Origin: Mucidula mucida | Taxonomy: Eukaryota; Basidiomycota; Agaricomycetes; Agaricales; Physalacriaceae | Assembly (NCBI GenBank): GCA_015501055.1 | Contig: JADNYV010000665.1 | Coordinates: forward strand, 1 to 18,417 | Reading direction: 5' to 3' | DNA length: 18,417 nt | Shown: positions 1-9,652 of the stretch, piece after piece | Layout: every line of letters starts with the position of its first letter | How positions within the stretch are numbered: position 1 is the stretch's first letter | Notes under the pieces: generated by a model | What the model saw: the letters and a program-made list of their open reading frames with translations, nothing else | Told to the model about the DNA's origin: nothing | The model's database searches: none | Position numbers and translations under genes: made by a program

Positions 1-1276
1 TCGTCGCGGCGAAAATGAGGGTCTGATGGGGAGCCGTGAACTGTTCCGAATGCTTGCCCTTTCCCTTGCGCTTCTTGTCCGTACTCTCGGATGTTTCTTC
101 AGTTTTACTTCCATAGGGTACCTTGATAACATCGCGCAAAAGGGCAAGAAGACAAGCATCCTTTTCGGCTTGTTTAACAGAGAAGAAGGCCATTTTGAGG
201 TCTGAGCTTATCTTGCTCTCGGCATCGAGACGGACAAGTTTGGGGTTCTGCAGACCCGCCTTTGCAAATTCTACCAACGACTTTGGCAACGTGGCGGAAA
301 ACAAAAGGGTTTGTCGAGATGTAGGAAGACGTTGAAGGATCTCGCTGAGGGCTGTTTCGAACCCATCTCAAAGAGTCGGTCGGCCTCGTCGAAAACGACG
401 TATTGGACAGACTTGAGATCCATATTCATCTCCACTATAAGATGAAGGAGACGACCAGGATGGCAATAATCCTGTTGTCGAATTTAGCAATCGTCCATCG
501 GGCAAGAGCACACATACACGTCGGGATTGTTGGTGATCATTTCAAACTGTTCATCTAAACCTTCTCCACCGACAATCAAGCCCCAGCGAAGGGACTGACC
601 GTGTTTGGAGCCCTGGGACTCCTTGTCGCCGCATGATCGCCGTCATTTGAATGCCAGCTCTAGCAAGTTCTTTGCCAACTTTGAGAACCTGAAGGGCCAG
701 TTCGCGCGTCGGTAAAAGTATAAGGGCACGCGCCCCAAATGTGGTTGCATGTCGGCCCCCAAGACGCTGAACTAATGGAACGAGGTATGCCAATGACTTG
801 CCCGATCCAGTTCGAGCCATGCCAACTAGATCCCGGGGAGGTGCGGCTAAAAGAGCGGGTATTGAAAGCCTTTGTATCGGGGTAGGAATACGGAATCCTT
901 GGAGAGTAAGAGACCTCAACAGCGAAGGATGAAGGCCTGGAAAACATGGATAAGACGATGATTAGGAAAGGTAGATGGAAATGTACCCATGCTCTGAAAA
1001 CTACCTCCACCAACCTCTCCCTTTGCGAGTTTAGCCTTACCTTGGCTTTTTTTACCACCTCCGTTCCGCTCTTGACATTCCGCTTCGCGATAGATTGTGC
1101 CATGATCTCTCGGAGACCTTCATCATCACTTTCTTCATTATCGACGATTTTCTGCCTTTATTCGTCAAGGCGGCTGAGATATCAACTTCATCGTCGGAGA
1201 GCGCGACTTCTGAGAAAGCATCGGATTCAGAGCCATCCTCGTCGTCGCTCAAGTGTTTCCTTTTGTGGGCGTTCAT
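1..1276 (-). CDS. DBP10: ATP-dependent RNA helicase DBP10/DDX54, 5' part, frameshifted
   Basis: DEAD-box helicase of nucleolar 60S subunit assembly. The start ATG is at 1276-1274 and opens an acidic N-terminus ([17 protein letters not shown]). Helicase motifs follow in order: Q motif GFRIPTPIQ, motif [53 protein letters not shown], then LIFAAT entering the second RecA domain where the window ends. Introns at 937-986 and 472-517 have GT..AG ends and restore homology. The frame breaks at about 1110, 1040, 628-641, 461 and 360; most breaks are repaired by adding one base (for example GG read as G, TTT as TT). Residues on both sides match the family closely, so sequence error is likelier than gene death. 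The C-terminal domain lies outside the window. Family assignment is firm; the status of the frame is not. Confidence 0.9.
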
Positions 1277-1330
1277 GAAAAAGTCGAAGTGGACAGGATT
1301 GGAACGGCAGAAAAAGATGTGACAATGTTA

Positions 1331-1615
1331 CTATTCGTCACTCGATCCGAGTGACTTGCGTAGTTCTTCCGCGCGTGCATATACGCTGTCCAGTGTCGAC
1401 GTCTCTGCATAGCTGTCGCCCTTCTTCGCGTCTAGGGCGTAGAATACTGCGTTTCAAACGGTACCTGGACTATACAACTTGAACATAACGTCGCTAGATT
1501 CCTCTTGAAACAGGGTCAAACGCGAACGCAAATTCTTTCCAGAATTCGAATGCCCCGCCCGGCGTTTGGTTGGCGTTCGCACATTGCTCTATGCCCTTTT
1601 CTCCACAACTTCTTC
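1331..1615 (-). pseudogene. Unrecognised gene tail with broken frame
   Basis: Ends at TAG 1333-1331, just upstream of DBP10 on the same strand. The last frame reads VFYALDAKKGDSYAETSTLD and then an Arg/Glu/Leu-rich tail ending SLGSSDE, which looks like real coding sequence. Going upstream, TGA interrupts the frame after YSPGTV. A second open frame containing NANQTPGGAFEFWKEF takes over above about 1500, so at least one nonsense and one frame change are needed. I do not recognise the family. The 5' end would run into the promoter of the KNH-like gene. This is either a mis-sequenced gene or a decaying one. Confidence 0.35.
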
Positions 1616-1774
1616 ATGCTATCAGATGGAATGAAGGCTGCTGCACCAAGTATCATATTCAATATATCACATCCCGTCATGGCGCTTCCATCGGTCATTG
1701 ACTGCTGGACCGTTGGACGGAAGGTGAATGAATACCCGGCTAACACCGAGCGGTGGTTACGCTCTCCACACTCT

Positions 1775-1780
1775 TATAAA
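1775..1780 (+). promoter_or_regulatory. TATA box of the KNH-like gene
   Basis: TATAAA within CTCTTATAAAAGC, 60 bp before the ATG at 1840. A pyrimidine-rich stretch (1806-1836) lies between them, as expected for a fungal transcription start region. Confidence 0.55.
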
Positions 1781-1839
1781 AGCAGCCTAAAAGAGTCAGG
1801 GAGATCATCCTTTCTTCCTTTCTCTCACCCCACCCAACC

Positions 1840-2355
1840 ATGATGATGAAGTGTACTCTCTTCTTCTCCGCTCTCTCTGCCATCGCTCTCGTTCGTTCAG
1901 CTGCTTTGGACGTTTATGCTCCTCCCGTCACCAGCCCCACCAACGGCACTGTCTGGACCATTGGTGAAGAGGTTCTAGTGACTTGGTGAGCATTCTTCGG
2001 ATTGGCCGAGACGCGTGTAATTGAACCAACAATCACAGGGATACCTCCGACCCACCTGCCCAAATCACCAACAAGTATGGCGAAGTCCATCTCAGGTTGA
2101 ATGGCATAACGAACATGAGTGCGTGCTCTACATATTCCGCGGGTTCATTGGTCTAATTCACATTGTAGCCGCCCTCGCCGCAGGGTTCAAGATCACCGAC
2201 GGTAATGTCACCGTTGTGGTCCCCGACGTCGAGCCTTCTGACGAGTACGTCGTCGTCTGTGAGTAAGCTGTCCGTGTTGTCTTTCTCAATGTTGACGTGA
2301 CATAGTATACGGCGACTCTGGCAACTGGAGCAAAGAGTTTACCATCACGGCCTAA
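1840..2355 (+). CDS. Small secreted Kre9/KNH-domain protein
   Basis: Four exons: 1840-1985, 2039-2118, 2169-2258 and 2306-2355; 121 residues. All introns are GT-AG and all phases agree. The N-terminus (MMMKCTLFFSALSAIALVRS, then AA) is a signal peptide. The mature part begins LDVYAPPVTSPTNGTVWTIG and continues through VLVTWDTSDPPAQI and VVLYGDSGNWSKEFTI, the pattern of the Kre9/KNH N-terminal fold common in basidiomycete Ser/Thr-rich GPI-anchored proteins. The usual Ser/Thr-rich stalk and GPI signal are absent, so the product should be a free secreted single-domain protein. Kre9/Knh1 act in cell-wall beta-1,6-glucan assembly; the job of such short forms is unknown. The first of the three ATGs was chosen; starting at the third would lose only two residues. 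The gene is intact. Confidence 0.85.
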
Positions 2356-2625
2356 AGAGTATGAACCTCTCTAGTGTAACTGTTCGCAGTTATGGGACCG
2401 CAGTGCTTTCCATTGATACATTCGTTACTATCTGGAGTACATGGACAATACATAATGGACTATTAGTGCTACTTACGCTACAGTTACTTCTGCGTCACTG
2501 AGGTATCCAGAACCATACAAACATCAACGTTTAGCGCCACGTCCTAGTGAGGATCCTGGACGCGCTGTACCAGTCGTAGAACTAGGTATACGTCCTCGCG
2601 ATGACCCTACAAGAAGATAAGATTC

Positions 2626-3419
2626 TCATAGTCGGAACATATGAACATGGCCCACACCTGTCTGTGAAGGTGGCGCCGAACCACGCATACCTCGCATACT
2701 TGCACGAGTCCCGCGTACACCTCTCACACCACCTCTCGGCGCCATTCGCGCGGCCTTCTCCCGCTCCTCTCGCTGCTGACGCGCCAACGCCTCCTTCTCT
2801 AATCGCGCCAATTCCCGCTGCGCCGCCAACAGCCGCTCCTCTTCCTCCCGCCGAGCCTTTTCCGCAGCTGCCTTTTCTTCTTGTCTTAGCATCGCTTCAT
2901 CCTATACCATGTTGTATAAGAACAGTAGGAATGTAGGAGGACGGGCTCACAGCATCTGCACCATCGAAATCCTCATCAAACAGTAACCGCGCGAAATCTT
3001 CTGTGCGGCCGAGCGTCCGGACGTATTTATTCAATAACATGTCTGTTTCCTCCAGTTGTTTCGAGAGACGCTGTGCATGCAATTCTAGTCAACACAATAC
3101 ATCTACACGCGCGAAGACTCACATCCGTTGCAGAATCTGTGCTATCCAGCGCCTCGTTGTACAACGTCAGAGACGTGTTCAGCTTTTTGAGTATGAACAA
3201 ATCGCTCTGCAGTTTCTCCTCCCTCGTTCTGGACGACGCCTTCCTCGTCGCCTCCGCGTCGTCCTGCCCTGGTCCATCATCCGTGACCGTACGATCCGAT
3301 AATGAGAGCTCCGATAGGGAGAGATCGTCTCCGTCCGGTCCAGTTTCTGAATTGAGGAGCGGCGATTCAGAGAGGAGGTTGGAGCCGCTCGCAGGAAAAC
3401 TAATGTCAGAACTATCCAT
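2626..3419 (-). CDS. DUO1: DASH complex subunit DUO1
   Basis: Three exons: 3419-3123, 3070-2951 and 2901-2626; introns of 52 and 49 bp; 230 residues. The N-terminus is acidic and Ser-rich. It leads into the Duo1 core: EEKLQSDLFILKKLNTSLTL, then SKQLEETDMLLNKYVRTLGR and TEDFARLLFD. A highly charged coiled-coil region (EEKAAAEKARREEEERLLAA) follows, then an Arg/Gly tail (RGGVRGVRGTRASMRGMRG). Duo1 is part of the microtubule ring that couples kinetochores to spindle ends. Length is close to yeast Duo1. The in-frame upstream ATG at 3473 is less likely because the conserved acidic start is at 3419. The exact C-terminus is the least certain part. Frames are intact. The gene converges on the KNH-like gene. 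Confidence 0.88.
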
Positions 3420-3722
3420 CGTCGGAATGCAAGTCGCGTTATTTGGCAAAACCCCCTCAACACAATAATCCAATCCCGGTTATAATGATTAGCGGCTATG
3501 ATGCAAAAGTATACCTAGGTGCCAGTACGATAGGAATACACATCAGCGAGATATTGATACAGTGGCCACACCATGTCCGTGTGGGAAGAAAGTCCTGGCA
3601 AAAACAGAGTCTTAAACGATGCGCTATGTATGATAAGGGAGAGTAAAGTCCATGTAACGAGAGTATGCTCATGCGAGCGTAAAGTGCAACGATAAAAAAA
3701 AAAAGGCTCAAACGGATATCGC
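3420..3722. other. Spacer between DUO1 and the oxidase gene
   Basis: It holds the DUO1 promoter and the 3' flank of the oxidase gene, both on the minus strand. A run of 11 A at 3694-3704 reads as a T tract just past the oxidase stop and probably lies in its 3' UTR. Short open frames here show no family resemblance. Confidence 0.4.
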
Positions 3723-6431
3723 TCATGAAGACGAAGGCTCAGCATATTCCGCTGGGACTTGCATTTGATCCATGGCTTGTAAGATGACTGAGAGAGGTGA
3801 GCCAGGCCCTTTCAATACGCAAGAGCAAGCTTACCAGCTACCATACCACCTGCAGCATGTTGGGTGATGTGACAGTGCAATGTCATCGGGCCAGGCTCGT
3901 CAGCGATGTCTACAAAAAAAAAATCAGTCAAAACATTGAACGCGGCTACAACAGGCTCCCTTACATCGTAACGCGAGCCAGCTACCACCGGTCGCCGATT
4001 TCGCAACGGGAGTGTTAAAACCATCACGAACGGGTGGGTTGACAAAGTTGAAGTTCTCCGGGATTTCAGCGGCGGCTTCTGCAACGCTTGACCAGTTGAA
4101 GAGACCAGTTCCTGATCCAGTCACCCAAAACTTGTTAAAGTGCTGCACAAGATTTCAGTCAGCACAAAAGAAAAGACCCGCAGCGACGAAGGGGAACATA
4201 CCTTGTGAATAGGATGGGGAGGACTACAAAAAATGTTGAATGTCAGGTATACGCGATAGACTAAAATCACTAACCTATTCTGGTTGGGAACCAAAAACAC
4301 CAAATCCACGACAGAATCTTTCTCTGGGACAACATACACGCTCTTGGCCATCAAGAGCGGAGTTCCAGCGAGGGGACCATCGTCGGCTTCGAGCACTTGC
4401 TTCCAAACGCTATCCCAGATCAGCGGACTTTCGTTATCTTCATACAAGCCCTGAGGAAGACCAGTGTTGTTGATAGCCCAGATAGTGGCATTCGGTCGGG
4501 ACATGTCGAAAAACAGTGTCTGCTTGACCTCGTCGTTGCTTGGCGGAGGGTTGGCAATGTACGGCGCCGCAGCAGGTCCGGTTTCGTCGAACAATGTGGC
4601 GTTAGCATCAAGTCCATCTGCAGTCGTCAAGAGAGCGCCAGAGTAAGAAAGAGATGCAGTGGACGTGGGAAGTGCTGGATAGCCGGCAGCCGGCTTGACG
4701 AGCTCCTGCGCATCACCAGCATATTGGAGAATGGCATATCCCGATATGAACTGTGGTACAACGTTGGATGCAACACGGATCGTATATGATGAGCCGGCAG
4801 CCTTGTCAAGTTTCACAGCGACAGAGACTCGTTGACCAGATATTAACTGTATAAGGGTGAGATGTGAACAGGGAGTGAAGACTGTACTTACGGGGATCAC
4901 GCTGACGGGTTCAGAAACGTTCACATATTCGCCTTCCACCTCTGTTTTCACATGTCAATCGGGGCAGGAGTGTGGCAGAATCAGAATGAACGTACCGAAA
5001 ACATACATGGGATGCTCGTCAATGGAGACAAGTTGTTCCCACAAACCTCCAGCGTTGATGAAACTGAAGACGGCCCAAGACGTAGCAGCGTTGTCTACCG
5101 TGACAGTGTAAAGAGGGTCATCCACGCCTAGTATCAATGCAATGTTCAACCTCGAACCATTACTGGAGGGCACGCGGAAAACGTACCGGCAGTACTGCAA
5201 GTCTTCCACAAGTCATCTGGGATCACGGAGACGTCCGATTGCACACCAAATCCTTCAGATGGGGGATTGATGATAGGCGATGTGATGGGGAGACAGCTGC
5301 CATAGAAAACTTGAGCAGGAGGCTGGCAAATATCAAGTTCGACATTACCCTAGCTCGGTCACGTTGCCCAAACCTCTGGCATCTGCAAGGACTGCAAGTT
5401 CCTCCGCAGATGGACAGACAGAGGCGCCTTGACCATTGATCAGGATAGATTGGACACATCTAAAAAAATTTACTTTGAGGTTTGTGCATGATGGAATGGA
5501 AACTGAACGTACAGTGGCTCAACATTAGACGAATGCCAGATCGTTGTGATATCATCGGACTTGTAGTGCCGCCAATCGTTGATCAAGAACGTTTCTGTGT
5601 TGGACTCGGCTGCGATTAGTTGCGCGATATCAGTTGGGTCGGATGATATCTGTGCAAATGGCCTGTCATCTGTGAGACTAGGTCTACTGGGAGTGTCAGC
5701 TTCGAACGCAGATCGAGTACGTGAGCCACAAACCGGACAAAGAGACCGAGGAATAGGCCATCGTCTTGCATTGCCTCTGTTACAAACATGAAAAGCGCGT
5801 CCAAGTAATGGAGAATCTAGACGTACTGGAGTGGGCATGAAGATGATAAAGTCCGTGTTGATTGACAGCGAATCGATACGTGTAGGTGGCGCCAGGTTTA
5901 ATCATCGGCTGTGTTACACCGGGAACCTGTGAGGATACATGAGGCCGAGAAACATGATGAGCGATGGCGAACGCACCCCATCCATCCATGGAGTTGCCAC
6001 CTGCTCGATGCCATGACCGTGCAGCGTAAATGGTTGTGAAATGTTGGACGTCAAGTGTATCTTGATAGTGACATTAGGCGACAGCAATGAAGGGTAAGGA
6101 GCAAGCACACCTCAACAGTGTCACCTTCATCGACGATCCATTTCTCGGAGGCGAATTTGCCGTTCATGAAGTAAACCATTCTACGCGTCAATGTCAATAT
6201 GAGGCCAAAATTAAGCAAACTTTGGAAGAACACTTGCCTCTCCTTTGCGCCGTCGGGGTTGTACATGCCTTCCGAGACGACCAAGTCAAAGTGCACGACA
6301 TGCTCAGAGGTCACGTCGACGTCGACGTCCAATGCCAGGAGAGAAGTAGAAGATGAGGATTCACGCTCAAGCAAGGGCGAGGCTAATGCCGCCCCAGCGA
6401 AGAGGAATAGGTGCAGTAAAGACTGCAGCAT
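3723..6431 (-). CDS. Secreted laccase-like multicopper oxidase
   Basis: Fifteen exons: 6431-6238, 6180-6111, 6060-5977, 5926-5827, 5776-5734, 5686-5513, 5459-5349, 5296-5187, 5127-4996, 4941-4892, 4846-4275, 4223-4202, 4142-3965, 3909-3835 and 3787-3723. All phases agree and give 659 residues with no indel. A signal peptide (MLQSLLHLFLFAGAALASP) targets secretion. Four copper segments are present: HGHG at 102-105, HAH at 146-148, HPIHKH at 550-555 and HCHITQH at 625-631, with axial M636. Together they supply all ten His and the type-1 Cys, so the enzyme should oxidise phenols or metal ions while reducing O2 to water. The HPIHKHxNK segment resembles ferroxidase/Abr1-like fungal oxidases rather than white-rot laccases (HPFHLHGH). 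The first intron is GC-AG. Substrate cannot be read from sequence. Confidence 0.9.
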
Positions 6432-7317
6432 CGTGGGGTCGTTAAGGTAGAATAGCGAGTGTCTGGGTTTAAGAAGGAGAGTTAAAAGAAGGTCGGTGGT
6501 TGTTTGAGTTTGAAAAGATCAGTGTAAAATGAGCGTCCCGATGAAACCCGCCTTTAAGCAATGTCCGTAAGGCTGAGCCAATTCTGCTTCCCTTGATCGA
6601 AGTTGCAAACCGATCGCGCCTGGATGGCGCTCCTGTTCTGGATGTTGGTCCTTGCTTGTCCAGAGCGCGGTTCTTGGCACTTTTAATTAACCGTAGCATC
6701 GCCTCACGTTGAGACTAGACTTGGGGTTGGTATCGATGAAGACAGTGAAAAAGGGAGTAGCCTAGATGTAGACAAGCATCGGTGTGGAGCTCGTGCAGGC
6801 GCGCCTGGGCGGTATAAAGTAGGTCAATCAACCCAAGGTCAAACGTCGAAACAACGTGTTGAACGTTCAACTCTTGGAAGCATTGGCAAAGTTGCGGACT
6901 CGTCGCAAGAACTCTTATGGACGACATGCTCGGAACGGAGCTGATCATTGTCTACACGGCACAAAGTGATAATGGAAGTGAATACTATACAGGAATTCAG
7001 CAAACTAGGTTCGCCAACTTGGTGCAACGCCACATACCAAGAAAGCGCCAAGACACGCGTCGCTACCTAATAGACAGAAGAAAACTTGCAGAGCTTTCGA
7101 GCATTCAACGTTCAACTGAGACTAGTGATAACTGACACGATAACAATGAAATTGGCAGTGGGGATATGGAACGTTGAGAGAGAGGAGATAGAGTCGGTCC
7201 GAATGCCGAAAAAGCTGTGCCCTAACTGTACAGCTCCTGTTATAGTAAATCATGCCCACGACATTGCACAACTAACTCGTCCCCTCTGCACTTGCACATC
7301 CTACACTTTGGACAACG
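6432..7317. other. Divergent spacer between the oxidase and uL2 genes
   Basis: It carries both promoters. On the oxidase side there is a TTAAAG-like AT element about 120 bp upstream of the ATG but no clear TATA box. On the uL2 side the last 80 bp are pyrimidine-rich (CTAACTCGTCCCCTCTGCAC), typical of ribosomal-protein leaders. A perfect 14-bp palindrome GTTGAACGTTCAAC sits at 6858-6871. A 77-codon minus frame (6948-6715) and shorter plus frames overlap it; none resembles a known family. Confidence 0.4.
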
Positions 7318-8289
7318 ATGGGTCGCGTTATTCGGGCACAGAGGCGGTCGCACGCCATCGTACGTCTGCTCGACTTGGGATTGGAATCCAACTCACAATA
7401 ATCTTACAGTTCAAATCTCACACCCATCTTAACAAAAACCCAGCCCGTCTGCGTGCGCTGGATTTCGCTGAGCGCAACGGCTATGTGCGTGGAATAGTAA
7501 AAGAAATCATCCACGATTCTGGCCGGTGAGGCTTATCCATGAAAACCTTTTTTTCCCGTCCACTTATCGCGTTTTTAGAGGTGCACCTCTTGCCCGTGTC
7601 GTTTTCCGGGATCCATACCGCTACAAGCTCCGCAAAGAGACATTCATTGCCACAGAGGGCCTCCACACCGGTGCATTTGTCTACTGCGGCAAGAAGGCCA
7701 CCCTCAACGTCGGCAATGTCCTCCCCATCTCCCAGTGCCCCGAAGGAACAATCGTCTGCAACGTCGAGGAGAAGGTCGGTGACCGTGGTGCTCTTGCCCG
7801 GACATCTGGCAACTACGCCACCGTCATTGGACACTCCCCCGACGACAACAAGACCCGTATCAGACTCCCATCAGGCGCAAAAAAGACTGTTGCTGGAGGT
7901 GCCCGTGCGACTGTCGGTATAGTTGCTGGTGGTGGACGTATCGACAAGCCCCTGCTCAAGGCTGGTCGCGCATACCACAAGTTCAAGGCTAAGCGTTACA
8001 AGTGCGTCTTACATGTTGTCGTTAAGTTATCATACTCATGTCCTTTCCAGCTGGCCCCGTACTCGTGGTGTGGCTATGAACCCCGTAGACCATCCCCACG
8101 GTGGTGGTAACCACCAACATATCGGAAAAGCATCTACCATTGCCCGCTCGGCTGTTCCTGGACAGAAAGTCGGTCTCATCGCCGCTCGCCGGGTATGTTC
8201 TTTTCTTTCCGCTTTGCTGGGGTTTGTTATTTACATATCAACGATAGACTGGTCTGTTACGTGGTACCGTCAAGGTCAAGGAGGTTTAA
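7318..8289 (+). CDS. RPL2: 60S ribosomal protein uL2 (RPL2/RPL8)
   Basis: Five exons: 7318-7359, 7410-7525, 7579-8001, 8051-8192 and 8248-8289; 254 residues, the same length as yeast Rpl2. The protein begins [20 protein letters not shown] and contains [20 protein letters not shown], the universal [14 protein letters not shown] loop near the peptidyl-transferase centre, and a C-terminus [13 protein letters not shown]. The 5' leader is pyrimidine-rich and four short introns are present, as usual for fungal ribosomal-protein genes. Every frame and splice site is intact. That matters because it shows good sequence quality in the middle of the window. It reads divergently from the oxidase gene. 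Confidence 0.97.
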
Positions 8290-8475
8290 GGCGATACTTA
8301 ATCATGCCCCCATCTGTATGCTACCACTATGCCAAGGCCAAAATACTTTGCATGATTTTATGTACTCCAGCAAGTGTGATATGCGTTCGCTTTACGTTCA
8401 ATTTGTATCATTGTGCCAAGCAGTGATAAGTTTATCCTCTTTCGGGAGCGTCCTCGAGTAGAGAACCATGGAAAG

Positions 8476-8835
8476 TTAGCAGTGTAGCTTCCTGATGATC
8501 ATAGGGAAGGGGACCTTGATGAATGAAGGGCTGTTGTCCTTGAGATATTGGACGTCGCCCTTGTCGTATATGGCTCGTCCAAAGTCGCGTTTTATAATCG
8601 TGATCAGCATCTGGGCCAAGTTGAAGGGGAGCCTGAACCAGGGCAGAAGAATAGCATACGTCCTAGCGTGTTTTCATCCAGTCCAATCACAAAACCTTTT
8701 AGCCTCATATCGCGCAAACCAGATATTCCCGCTGAAGATCGCTCCAGTGGAAATGGCATTTGGCCCTCCACAAACCAATCAGCGCACATTTGGCGTTCGT
8801 CAGCCATATAAACCGGCTGTCTCAAAAGACAACAT
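8476..8835 (-). CDS. Possible 84-residue membrane protein, three exons
   Basis: Not visible as a single ORF. Exons 8835-8814, 8765-8720 and 8662-8476, with introns of 48 and 57 bp, join in phase. The start reads MLSFETAGPNAISTGAIFSG. A hydrophobic stretch follows (TYAILLPWFRLPFNLAQMLI, then TII), then a polar tail (KRDFGRAIYDKGDVQYLKDN) and an end of PMIIRKLHC. The hydrophobic part could be a membrane span or hairpin, and the tail looks like genuine coding sequence. The gene sits in the gap between the converging uL2 and myosin light chain genes, 63 bp beyond the light-chain stop on the same strand. Donors are GTTTAT and GTTTGC, weaker than elsewhere, so boundaries are less certain. No family is recognised. 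Start and first exon are the weakest part. Confidence 0.5.
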
Positions 8836-8898
8836 TAATTGTTATAAACAGAACAAGGGAATCGTGAGGAGGTCATGAGGAGCTGGAGACAACCGAAA

Positions 8899-9574
8899 TC
8901 ACTGGCTCAAGATCGTGCGCACGAATGACTCGTAGTTGACGTTTCCATCACTTGAGAACAAGTCAGGTTGTGTTGAGCGGGAAAACGATAGAACGACGTA
9001 CGCGCCAATCTGGACACCCTTTAGCAGCTCGTCCACCTCCTCATCCGACATCTTCTCGCCAAGTTGTGTTAGAACATAGCGCAACTCTCCAGCACCGATG
9101 AAGCCGTTGTGCTCCTTGTCGAACACCTGGAAACCACGAATGAACTCCTCTGTAACGACGATCAGGCTAGTATCCAACGACATGCGAACAAGGGCGGCGC
9201 ACCTGGCGTGCCAGCGGGTTTGAATCCGTCTGGTCGGTTGAGGATCGTTAAGAAGGTTTTGTAGTCGACTACGCGAGAATGTCAAGGAAGAACAAGAAAG
9301 GAGGCATTTGCGCACCATCTCTTGGTGCTGATGAGACGATATCTGCGACTTCAGCCTGGGTTGGATTCTGGCCGAGAGCACGAAGTAAATCTCCAAGTGT
9401 TTCTCTGGGAACGGCGCCCGTCCCCCGCTTGTCGAAGAGCGCGAATGCCTCCTTGTACTCTGCCAGGACTGTTGAGCCGAATACACGCTCGGATTGTCGT
9501 GATACTGACCTGCGTTGTCGCTCTGCAGAATTCTAGTCAATCAAGGTAAATGAAGCGTAGAGTTGACTGACCAT
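8899..9574 (-). CDS. Myosin light chain, Cdc4/Mlc1 type
   Basis: Six exons: 9574-9572 (just the ATG), 9522-9510, 9468-9316, 9268-9203, 9149-9002 and 8950-8899; 144 residues. EF-hand protein of the calmodulin superfamily: N-lobe [20 protein letters not shown], linker [14 protein letters not shown]-lobe [20 protein letters not shown] with a plausible 12-residue loop D89-E100, and an end [12 protein letters not shown]. The N-lobe loop lacks normal calcium ligands, as in Cdc4. Such chains bind IQ motifs of type II and V myosins in the cytokinetic ring. The alternative start at 9654-9652 needs a 108-bp intron and adds residues not usual in the family; the chosen start gives a 49-bp intron and [14 protein letters not shown]. 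The frame is intact. Confidence 0.93.
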
Positions 9575-9652
9575 AATGTTTGTGCGATGGTGGTGGTGGT
9601 TGTAATGAGAAAGGGTTTGTTTGCAATCGACGTCACTGACTTGCTCTTGACC
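9575..9652. promoter_or_regulatory. Shared 78-bp bidirectional promoter
   Basis: This is all the DNA between the minus-strand light-chain ATG and the plus-strand PAC1 ATG. It contains a GGT repeat (about 9586-9599) and a CRE/ATF-like site GACGTCAC at 9629-9636, one mismatch from TGACGTCA on the other strand. No TATA box is seen. Both 5' UTRs must fit here or overlap the neighbouring gene. Confidence 0.55.

Noticed and set aside
1516..1746. 76-codon minus frame opposite the KNH promoter
   Set aside because: It overlaps two better coding-like frames and shows no motif.
6308..6336. GACGTC repeat in the first oxidase exon as a microsatellite or ATF site array
   Set aside because: It encodes the in-frame DVDVDV stretch after the signal peptide; only about three units.
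3723..6431. Oxidase as part of a pigment or secondary-metabolite cluster
   Set aside because: Neighbours are housekeeping genes; no synthase, P450, transporter or cluster regulator is present.
6917..7135. SDNGSEYY in a plus frame, resembling the retroelement integrase DNGGE motif
   Set aside because: Nothing before or after matches integrase (no GVAERxNRT, no zinc finger) and the frame is only 72 codons.
8495..8878. 127-codon plus-strand frame downstream of uL2
   Set aside because: No family resemblance or Kozak context; it is antisense to the better-supported spliced minus gene.
9586..9600. GGT repeat as a proteasome-gene control element (Rpn4/PACE)
   Set aside because: It lacks the GGTGGCAAA core; only the GGTGG part matches.
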